Part shown: positions 16,456 through 23,593 of the stretch, piece by piece
How the letters are laid out: each line of letters begins with the position of its first letter
Position numbering within the stretch: position 1 is the stretch's first letter
Assembly: GCA_964586455.1 (NCBI GenBank)
Contig: CAZPHV010000001.1
Location: forward strand, 186,001-250,000
Source of the DNA: Aquimonas sp964586455
Lineage (GTDB): Bacteria; Pseudomonadota; Gammaproteobacteria; Xanthomonadales; Xanthomonadaceae
Length of the DNA: 64,000 nt
Reading direction: 5' to 3'
Notes under the pieces: generated by a model
Databases searched by the model: none
What the model saw: only the letters and a program-made list of their open reading frames with translations
Told to the model about the DNA's origin: nothing
Program-made: the position numbers and the translations under genes

Positions 16456-18429
16456 TCAGTAGGTCAGGATCAGGTTGGCCAGCAGCGAGTGCGGGCGTCC
16501 CTGATCCGGATTGAGTGCCCGATACCCGCTGCCGGGCAGCAGGGCCGCGTACGAAAGCCGCATCACCACGTTCTGGGTCATGAAGGGTCGCCAGATCAGC
16601 GCGGCCGAGACGTCGGTGCCGATATGGCGCGGAATGTCCGGCTGCTGGCGTGCGACCTCCAGCACCTCGGTCTGATCGAACCACAGGCCGTTGGCATTGA
16701 AGGACAGCCGCAGTTCCGGCGTCAGGTCCAGATCGACGCCAGCGCCGACCAGATGCAGGCCCGGATTCACGAAGTTGCTCTGGCCCTGCTCCTTGCTTGA
16801 GCGCAGCGAGTTCAGCAGCCCGTTGCGACCCGACAGCGCCACTCGACCTCCGCCGACCAGGGGCACCGACTGGCGGATCCAGTAGCTGGTGTCGGCGCCG
16901 GCGAACAGCGGGTTCTCGAAGACGGCATCAAAGCCCTCCGAGCGGTCGTCGAAGGGATCGGAATCTCCGCTGGCGTACAGCAGGGACAGCCGCGGCCGAA
17001 CCCAGGAGAAATCCATCGACAGCTCGGCGGCAGCGAACGCCGCGCGAATGTCCGAGGGCGCGCTGCTGAAGGCACCGTTCTTCTCGCGCCCGGCCGCGTA
17101 GTACGCGCTGCCGCTGATGTTGAGCCGATCGATATGGCCGTCGACGCTGTAGCCGAAGTAGCCGACGTCGTAGCGACGCGGACGCTCGTCGCCAAAGCTC
17201 GCCGGCCGCGCGATGAAGCCGTTGCGATCGAAGTAGAACTCGCCGTCTTCGCGGTTGCGGTTGTACAGGAAGGCGAACTGCGAGGTCAGGCCGAGCTTGC
17301 CGAGGTCCTGCCAGTACAGATTGGCGATGAACACGTCGTCCTTGCGCGGAGACTCGCCGAGGTCGTTCAGGCCGCTGTTGGTGTCCTTCTCCAGCCGCCG
17401 GAACAGGCCGAGGTTGTACTGGAACACGTTGTTCTTGCGGGTGCCGAACAGGCGAACGCCCAGCGGCACATCGTTGAACAGGAAGCCGCGGAAGTCGGCG
17501 GTCATCGGCTGGATGCCGACGCGCACGCTGTCGAAGTCGTAGTTCTCCGACACATCGCGGATGTGGTAGTCATAGAACGCCGCCTGCAGACCGAAGTGGC
17601 GATCGCTGCGGCGCGTGCCGCGGCGCGGGTCGACGTTCAGCGCCAGCGTCTCTTCGAGATCGACACGGTTGTACTGGAAGGCCGGGGTCAGGCGGAATTC
17701 GTAGTCGGGCGGGCGGAACACCGTATTGCCCTTCAGGTACACCAGCTCGACCAGGAGCGTCTCGACGAAGACCTCCTGGCGCGACTGCCCGAACACGTCG
17801 TTCGCGCCCGGCCGCTCGGTGCTCTGGAAACCGACCGGCGTCGGCGAGCGCTGGGTCTGCAGCACGGTGTCGGAGATCGCGGTGACCGAGAAGAACTCGT
17901 CGCCATTGCGGACCGGCCGATCACCCTTCAGAACATTGCGGTTGTACGGGTCCCACAGATTCACGCCGTACAGGGCGTCGACGATGCGCCAGCGATCGGG
18001 CACCGGCACGATGTCCGGCGAAGCTGCACCCAGCGGCGAAGGCATGCCGTGGTCGACGCGCGGCTCGATCAGGGACTCGTCGCGCAGGCGGGCGCGGGTG
18101 CGGGGATCAGCGGCCTCGTCATAGGTCGGAACGCAGTCGAGACCGGCATCGCCGGGGCGCCGTCTTGAGCGCACGCGGAGGTCTTCGGCCTTGAGCGGCT
18201 CGCAGTCGGGCAGAAGGCTGCGGCTGAACTGCGGCGGCGAGGCCTGCGCCGGGTCATCACCCGCGCGCGTCGGCTCGAAGCCGTCGGCGCTGGGCAATCC
18301 CGTCTGCGGCGTCCGCGCTGCGGGTGACTGTGCCGGCGTCTGCGCCTGCAGCGATCGCGCGGCCAGCAGGCCAAGCAACACGCCCAACACCAGCAGGGTT
18401 CGTTTCAACGGCGCGTGGGTGGAGGCCAT
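16456..18429 (-). CDS. Outer-membrane beta-barrel protein of the multihaem cluster
   Basis: 657 residues. A signal peptide ends at about residue 30 (LLVLGVLLGLLAARSLQAQ). A periplasmic linker of about 130 residues follows, then many alternating amphipathic strands such as FGLQAAFYDYHIRDV, ANLYWQDLGKLGLTSQFAFL and NVVMRLSYAALLPGSGYRAL. The final residue is tyrosine, as in many beta-barrels. I do not recognise a named family; by layout it could be an alginate-export-like or MtrB/PioB-like porin. Start at 18429 lies 8 bases after the HbpS-domain gene stop, suggesting coupling. Its place between a haem-binding lipoprotein and a decaheme cytochrome suggests a porin-cytochrome partnership across the outer membrane, which is inference. 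Confidence 0.82.
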   Translation of the reverse strand: MASTHAPLKRTLLVLGVLLGLLAARSLQAQTPAQSPAARTPQTGLPSADGFEPTRAGDDPAQASPPQFSRSLLPDCEPLKAEDLRVRSRRRPGDAGLDCVPTYDEAADPRTRARLRDESLIEPRVDHGMPSPLGAASPDIVPVPDRWRIVDALYGVNLWDPYNRNVLKGDRPVRNGDEFFSVTAISDTVLQTQRSPTPVGFQSTERPGANDVFGQSRQEVFVETLLVELVYLKGNTVFRPPDYEFRLTPAFQYNRVDLEETLALNVDPRRGTRRSDRHFGLQAAFYDYHIRDVSENYDFDSVRVGIQPMTADFRGFLFNDVPLGVRLFGTRKNNVFQYNLGLFRRLEKDTNSGLNDLGESPRKDDVFIANLYWQDLGKLGLTSQFAFLYNRNREDGEFYFDRNGFIARPASFGDERPRRYDVGYFGYSVDGHIDRLNISGSAYYAAGREKNGAFSSAPSDIRAAFAAAELSMDFSWVRPRLSLLYASGDSDPFDDRSEGFDAVFENPLFAGADTSYWIRQSVPLVGGGRVALSGRNGLLNSLRSSKEQGQSNFVNPGLHLVGAGVDLDLTPELRLSFNANGLWFDQTEVLEVARQQPDIPRHIGTDVSAALIWRPFMTQNVVMRLSYAALLPGSGYRALNPDQGRPHSLLANLILTY

Positions 18430-18437
18430 GTCGATGC

Positions 18438-20480
18438 TCACAGTCCGGCGCAGACGTTCTGCGCATTCGAGCCGAGGAAGGGCGCGTACGGGCACTGCAC
18501 GTAACGCAGTCGTGCCCCCAGCGGGCTGAGCTGGTCGGCGCGACGGGCTGCGGGCGCGTTGCCGAGACCGCCGCCGACGCGCTGCACGGACAGAAACGCG
18601 ATCATGTCGTCCTGGTCGATGCCGTCACCCGACACGCCAACCGCGCCGATCATGCGATCGCCGCGGTACACAGGCACCCCACCGGGGAAGATCTGCAGCC
18701 CGTTGGCGAGCTGGCGCGTCGGCGCCGTCGATGCGCCGCTGCCCAGTGCGACGCCGGCGCAGTTGTCCGGCGTGTCGTTGACGAAGCCCGGCAGACCCGC
18801 GGTGTGGGCCACGTGCTGGACGATACCGTTCAACACCAGATCAAGCTGGAAGCCGGTGGCGAAGGGGCTCCACTGGCCGCGCGGCGCCGACAGCGGGCCT
18901 GGGTTGGCGGTGAGGATTCCGTCGGGATAGAACGGGCGCGCGAGATTGCCGATCGCGCGCGCAGAGAAGGCGACGCTGCCGTCCAGCGCGGCGCGGCCGA
19001 GAAAGGCCTCGAACGTGGCGGCGGCTGGCCGCAGATCGATCGTGCGGCGCGGCGCGAGACTCGCGTCCAGCAGCACCGTGGGCTCACTGAGGCTGCGAAT
19101 GAAATCGCCGGCGTTCGGCGCGCTGAAGAACGCCGCTGAGCGCGCCTTCTGCAGCGAGACGTCAGCGCCGAACACGGGGGCATCGCGTGAGCGCACCATG
19201 CCGAGGATCTCGCCGCTGCTGTCGACCACGGCGATCGAGACCCGCGCGTTCGAACCCAGCGGGCGACGGATCTGCGCGCGGCTGGCTTCGGCCACCGCAA
19301 GTGCTTCCGCCAGCAGCGCGCTCACCTCGGCTTCGCTGAGCGCGCCGCTGCTCTCACTGCCAGCGCGCGGCGCATGCCGCGCAGCATCGAAGGCATCGAC
19401 CCAGACAAAGGCCTCGCGGCCGTTGAACTGGCCTGCCGGTGCAGCGCGCAGGCCGGATTCGGTCAGGCCAAACGCGGTGCCGTCGCGCGGCACGCCGCCG
19501 CCGTAGCCGGGCACGTCGAGCAGGGTGCCAGCGCTTGCATTGAGGGCAGAGAAACTGGCGCCTGCCACACCGCTGGCGAGCTGCCCGGCGGTCGCGTCAC
19601 TGAAGCGCAGCACCTTGCCTTCGACGGTGATCCGGCTGGCTTGAATATCGCGCGGGGCCTCGAAACCGCGGGTGGCCGCGAGCGCGATCAGTTCATCGAG
19701 ATCTTGGTCGAAGTCGGCGACGCTGGGGTCGAGCGTGTAGAGGCCATCGGCACTGACGCCGACGCCGCCGACCAGCACGCCCTGCTTGTACAGGGGAAAG
19801 CCGCCCGGGTCGGCCGACAGGCCCAGCGGCGAGCGCTTCGGCCCGGTCATGCCCTGCATCAGACCTTCGCGACGCATGAAGTCCGAGCACGCGAGCTGGC
19901 TGAACTGCACGCCGAACAGCGGGCCGCCAGGCTGGTTGACCTCGCCCGGATTGAAATGCTGCTGCACGATCTGGCTGGCCGTGCGGGTGCTGAAGGCGTT
20001 GCCGCCGCTGGACAGATAGGCACCGGTCACGGCCTTGGCGATCGCCGCCAGCGCGGGGCCGCCCACAGCGGCGGGCAGCACGATGCCTTCGAGGCCGCCG
20101 TCGATCGTAGGCGCGCCATTCGCTGTGCTCGACACGCGCACGTCAAGCGCGTTGCCGGACATCGCGTACACGCCGAGCACATTGCCAACGCGGTCGACCA
20201 CCGCGATCGTGGCCACTGCGTTGCTGGCGCGCGCCTGCGCCACGGCTTGGGCGATGACCTGACCGACATCGTCCGCGCTGAGCGTGTGCGAGGCTTCGAG
20301 GCCGGCGGCCTGCACGCAGGTCGCACAGATCGCGGGCGCAGGGGCGCCGCGCAGCTGCGGCGCCTCCAATCCCAGCCCCGCGCCTTGCCCGCGCAGGCGG
20401 CCCTCGCGTTCGGGCAAGGGGTCGGAAGCGCAGGCCAGGCCGGCAAGGCCGGCGAGCAGAGTGAACAGCCACAAGCGCAC
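18438..20480 (-). CDS. Lipoprotein with two HbpS/GlcG-type haem-binding domains
   Basis: About 680 residues from a GTG start at 20480 (RLWLFTLLAGLAGLACASD), which gives a short lipoprotein signal with lipobox LAC. Two DUF336/GlcG/HbpS domains follow. The first is near residues 80-290 (VIAQAVAQARASNAVATIAV; FPLYKQGVLVGGVGVSADG). The second is near 380-640 (LAEALAVAEASRAQ; VPVYRGDRMIGAVGVSGDG). Members bind haem or corrinoid-like ligands in secreted sensor or storage proteins. The open frame continues upstream to 21062, but that part is translated REP repeats and is rejected. The next gene starts 8 bases after its stop. The role may be haem delivery or outer-membrane electron relay; neither is shown. 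Confidence 0.83.
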   Translation of the reverse strand: MRLWLFTLLAGLAGLACASDPLPEREGRLRGQGAGLGLEAPQLRGAPAPAICATCVQAAGLEASHTLSADDVGQVIAQAVAQARASNAVATIAVVDRVGNVLGVYAMSGNALDVRVSSTANGAPTIDGGLEGIVLPAAVGGPALAAIAKAVTGAYLSSGGNAFSTRTASQIVQQHFNPGEVNQPGGPLFGVQFSQLACSDFMRREGLMQGMTGPKRSPLGLSADPGGFPLYKQGVLVGGVGVSADGLYTLDPSVADFDQDLDELIALAATRGFEAPRDIQASRITVEGKVLRFSDATAGQLASGVAGASFSALNASAGTLLDVPGYGGGVPRDGTAFGLTESGLRAAPAGQFNGREAFVWVDAFDAARHAPRAGSESSGALSEAEVSALLAEALAVAEASRAQIRRPLGSNARVSIAVVDSSGEILGMVRSRDAPVFGADVSLQKARSAAFFSAPNAGDFIRSLSEPTVLLDASLAPRRTIDLRPAAATFEAFLGRAALDGSVAFSARAIGNLARPFYPDGILTANPGPLSAPRGQWSPFATGFQLDLVLNGIVQHVAHTAGLPGFVNDTPDNCAGVALGSGASTAPTRQLANGLQIFPGGVPVYRGDRMIGAVGVSGDGIDQDDMIAFLSVQRVGGGLGNAPAARRADQLSPLGARLRYVQCPYAPFLGSNAQNVCAGL

Positions 20481-20854
20481 ATAGGGTAGGCCCCGGCCCA
20501 CCGTGGGTACACACCTTCCGCAGTCGACCGGCGCAGGGCGAATCGATGGACGGACGGTGCCGCTTGCAACCGGATCCGCAGCGCGGGAAACACCGGGTCG
20601 GGCAGGCGCGGCACCGAGGGCAGGGAACAGGGGAAGCGTGGAGCTCCGGTGGGCCAGGGCCCACCCTATGTGCTTCGTGGATCGATTGACCGGCGCGAGC
20701 GTCGAGCCTCGGTGGGCCGGGGCCCACCCCATGTGTTTCGTGCATCGGATGACCGGTGCGAGCGTCGAGCCACGGTGGGCCAGGGCCCACCCTGTGCATC
20801 CGCGGAGCAGATCACCAGGACCAAGCACATAGGGTGGGCCCTGGCCCACCGTGG
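20479..20854. repeat. Cluster of five REP palindromes, tandem period about 63 bp
   Basis: Copies of the ggtgggcc/ggcccacc palindrome lie at 20479-20506, 20646-20670, 20710-20733, 20771-20796 and 20828-20854. The middle three are embedded in a tandem unit of 62-64 bases that also repeats gaccggtgcgagcgtcgagc. The first copy abuts the GTG start of the HbpS-domain gene. This fills most of the 434-base gap between two operon genes. No gene lies here. Confidence 0.85.
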
Positions 20855-20914
20855 CCTGTGCGAGTGCAGACGCTTGACTGCGCAGCGCAGCGAACAAACG
20901 CGACAAGGACCGTT

Positions 20915-22693
20915 TCACTCCCCACCTCCTGCAGCCGCAGATGCGGCCGGGTGTGTCACCGGCAGCGCCGCCTGCATCGGCGTCGCCCCCGGCAGATGAA
21001 AGCCGTGGCAGCCGGTGCAGGCGAGCTGCACGTTCTGCGCACCGCGCTGCTCGCCGTGGCATTCAACGCAGTTGTCGATGCCCGGCATCAGCACGTCGTG
21101 GCTGCTGCTGGATTGATCTGCCGCATGACAGCCGAGACACGTAGCGTCGTCCTGCGCCAGGGTGTCGCGGCGGGTCAGATGGGCGACGTGGTCAAAGCGC
21201 GCCATCGGGTGGAAGTCCGCCACCAGCTTGACCGGCAGGATCTGCCAGCGCTCGTAGACACTGCGCTCGGGATGCACGGTGATCTCGTGGCAGGTGACGC
21301 AGCCGGAGCGCGTGAACTGGTTGTGCGCCTCGATCTCGGCGCGCTCGCGTCCGCAGGCGAGGATGCCCTCGGGACAGGGATCGCGCTCGGCCTGTGCCGG
21401 GCGGCGGCGGTTGCGCTGGCCGACCTCGATGGTCTTCGCAGTGTCCGCGAACTGGCGGATGTAGTGCTCCTCCAGCGCCAGCACGGCAGCGCGCACTGCC
21501 GCATGCGGCAGCTGACGCTCGGGCTCGTCCTCGTCGAAGCCCAGGCCATGACAGCTGCGGCAGCTGTTCTCCATCGTGATCGGCTCGAAGTGCTCGCCGT
21601 CGACGTTCAAGGTGTGGCAATCGACACAGGCGAGCGCGCGATCGCCTTCGCCGCGCACGTACACACGCTTGGGGTCGAGGTGCAGGTCATGCGGAAACTT
21701 CAGGTTCGAGCTTTCGCGCGGCTCTGCGTCGGCGGCGGGCCGAACGCGCTCGGTCGACCACAGCGATGAGCTCGCATCGAAACGCAGCAGGCTGAAGCGG
21801 AACGGCGGATGCGCATCGGCCGTGAAGCCGTTGACCGCCAGCGCGAAGGACTGCTCCGCACGCTCCATGCCCCGATGCGTGGCGACCTCGGGCAGGGCGC
21901 GATGGCAGTCGACGCACAGCGCGGTGTCCTCGCGCACCAGCATGGCCGGCTCGTTGTGCTCCTTGTGGCAGCCGGCGCAGTGGGCGTCCTCAAGCCTTGG
22001 CACCGACAGCGCGGCCAGATCGACATGGCCGGGCAGGCCCTTGTGGCAGTCGAGGCAGCCGCGGTCGGGCGTGGTCTCGAACAGGCGCAGGTGGCAGGCA
22101 TTGCAATCGACATCGATCTCCAGCGTGTGATGGGCATTCGCCAGCGGCCCGCTCGACCACACCGCATCTGACAGCAGCGGCGCATGCGCGCGCAGCCAAC
22201 CGCCCAGTGCGGGATTGAAGTAGCCCGCCAGCGGCAGCGCCAGCAGCAACAGAGCGAACAGCGCCGAGGCCCAGGCCAGACGGCGCATCGGCAGACGGGT
22301 CTGCTTCAGCTCGATTTGAAAATGGGTCGCAGGGCCGAAGCTCTGATCCTGCTCGACCTGGGTCAGCTGCAGGGCGCCATTGAAGCCGGCTGGGGCCTCG
22401 ATCACGCGCAACTGCTGGGCGCCGATCTCGATGCTCTCGCCCGGGCTCAGCACCACGTTCTGCACGCTGGCCCCGTCCCGCTGCAGGCGCGCGGCACCCA
22501 CGCAGCGCAGCGAGAAGCGACCGCCGCTCAGCGGCTTGAGGGTAAGGTGGCGCGGGGCGATCGAAGGGTCGTGCAGCGGCAGGGTCTGATCGTTGCGATG
22601 GCCAAGCGTGATCAGCCCGCCCTCATGGCTGGCTTCAACGAGGGTCTCAGCCCCCTTGCGATCGCGATACACCCGGCGCAGCAGGATCAGCAC
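20915..22693 (-). CDS. FHA-domain, membrane-anchored decaheme cytochrome
   Basis: 592 residues with an uncommon architecture. Residues 1-115 form an FHA-like domain with SIAPRHLTL preserved; the usual GR is GH and the NG pair is missing, so phosphothreonine binding is doubtful. A transmembrane helix at about 145-170 (WASALFALLLLALPLAGYF) is preceded by the positively charged MRR, predicting FHA inside and the rest in the periplasm. Ten CxxCH motifs follow: CNACH, CLDCH, CAGCH, CVDCH, CVDCH, CRSCH, CVTCH, CLGCH, CVECH and CTGCH. It would accept electrons at the inner membrane and pass them to periplasmic carriers. It starts 6 bases after the stop of the membrane cytochrome b-like gene. Confidence 0.88.
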   Translation of the reverse strand: MLILLRRVYRDRKGAETLVEASHEGGLITLGHRNDQTLPLHDPSIAPRHLTLKPLSGGRFSLRCVGAARLQRDGASVQNVVLSPGESIEIGAQQLRVIEAPAGFNGALQLTQVEQDQSFGPATHFQIELKQTRLPMRRLAWASALFALLLLALPLAGYFNPALGGWLRAHAPLLSDAVWSSGPLANAHHTLEIDVDCNACHLRLFETTPDRGCLDCHKGLPGHVDLAALSVPRLEDAHCAGCHKEHNEPAMLVREDTALCVDCHRALPEVATHRGMERAEQSFALAVNGFTADAHPPFRFSLLRFDASSSLWSTERVRPAADAEPRESSNLKFPHDLHLDPKRVYVRGEGDRALACVDCHTLNVDGEHFEPITMENSCRSCHGLGFDEDEPERQLPHAAVRAAVLALEEHYIRQFADTAKTIEVGQRNRRRPAQAERDPCPEGILACGRERAEIEAHNQFTRSGCVTCHEITVHPERSVYERWQILPVKLVADFHPMARFDHVAHLTRRDTLAQDDATCLGCHAADQSSSSHDVLMPGIDNCVECHGEQRGAQNVQLACTGCHGFHLPGATPMQAALPVTHPAASAAAGGGE

Positions 22694-22699
22694 GGCGGC

Positions 22700-23593
22700 C
22701 TACCAGTACAGAAAGACGACGAGGATGTGCACCAGCAGCGCTGCGATCAGGCCGACGGTGAGCGGGATATGCAGGTACAGCCACAGCTGCAAGCGGGCCT
22801 GCAGGGACACGCTGGCGCGCAGCACCGCAAGCGCGCGCGCGCGCTGCGCGGCGAGCCCGAGCAGGCCCTGCAGCGCTGCCGCCTCATCACGCTTGCGTGC
22901 CTGCGGCACGCGTGCGGCGAGGTAGTCCAGCAGCGGCTGCTGGAAGCGGTTGGAACAGGTGCGCGAACCGGCCGGCTGGGCGGCGGGATCGAGCATGCGC
23001 GAGTGGTCGCGACCGAGCACCTGGGCCAGCACACCGCCGCCGAGGGTGGTGCGATCGATCGCGCTTTCCACCACGGCCAGCGTGGTGGCATCGGCCTGCT
23101 GGGCGGCGCGGCGCATTTCGTCGTCGATGCGGTTGAGCGCGGTCAGCCAGTCTTCGCGACGGCGCCCGGCATGCACCGCAGCCAAGCGCCGCGGCAGGCG
23201 CAGATAGACGTACAGCCCATACACACCGCTGCCAATCACCACGCACATCAGCACATAGGCCAGGGTGTGAACATTCCAGCCGACCTGGAACGCACTGTGC
23301 AGCGTCGCCACCACCAGCAGGGCAAGACCGAACATCACGTGCGCGGCGACCCAGCCCTGCACGGTTCCGAGCGTGCTGCGATAGCGGCGCTTGCGCAGGC
23401 CGAGCAGGGCGAGCCAGAGGATCAGTAATGCGCCCAGCGTACCCAGCACATAGCCCTGCCAACTGCCACCGTTCGGCGGCAGGCTGGCCGGCTGCGAGAT
23501 ATACAGCCCGATCGAGGCAACGCACAGGCCGCTGGCCCAGAGCGCGTAGCGACGCGCCTGTGGCCCGAGGAAGCTGGAGCCCGACTCAGCCAT
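22700..23593 (-). CDS. Five-helix membrane protein, likely b-type cytochrome
   Basis: 297 residues with five hydrophobic segments. Helix 3 (AAHVMFGLALLVVATLHSAF) and helix 5 (LYLHIPLTVGLIAALLVHIL) each carry two histidines about one membrane thickness apart, the pattern of bis-histidine b haems in cytochrome b561-like subunits. A soluble loop of about 100 residues separates helices 4 and 5. The start at 23593 overlaps the stop of the upstream oxidoreductase gene within ATGGCTGA, strong evidence of translational coupling. It would move electrons from the cytoplasmic FAD/Fe-S protein to the periplasmic decaheme protein. Haem binding is predicted from histidine placement, not from a recognised family signature. 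Confidence 0.8.
   Translation of the reverse strand: MAESGSSFLGPQARRYALWASGLCVASIGLYISQPASLPPNGGSWQGYVLGTLGALLILWLALLGLRKRRYRSTLGTVQGWVAAHVMFGLALLVVATLHSAFQVGWNVHTLAYVLMCVVIGSGVYGLYVYLRLPRRLAAVHAGRRREDWLTALNRIDDEMRRAAQQADATTLAVVESAIDRTTLGGGVLAQVLGRDHSRMLDPAAQPAGSRTCSNRFQQPLLDYLAARVPQARKRDEAAALQGLLGLAAQRARALAVLRASVSLQARLQLWLYLHIPLTVGLIAALLVHILVVFLYW

Noticed and set aside
20646..20854. Regular palindromic repeats resembling a CRISPR array
   Set aside because: Only four units, the intervening sequences are themselves repeats, no cas genes, and the same palindrome is scattered through the window.
20481..21062. N-terminal extension of the HbpS-domain protein
   Set aside because: It translates REP palindromes (repeated WALAHRGSTLAPV) and overlaps the end of the FHA-decaheme gene. 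A lipoprotein signal begins at the GTG at 20480.
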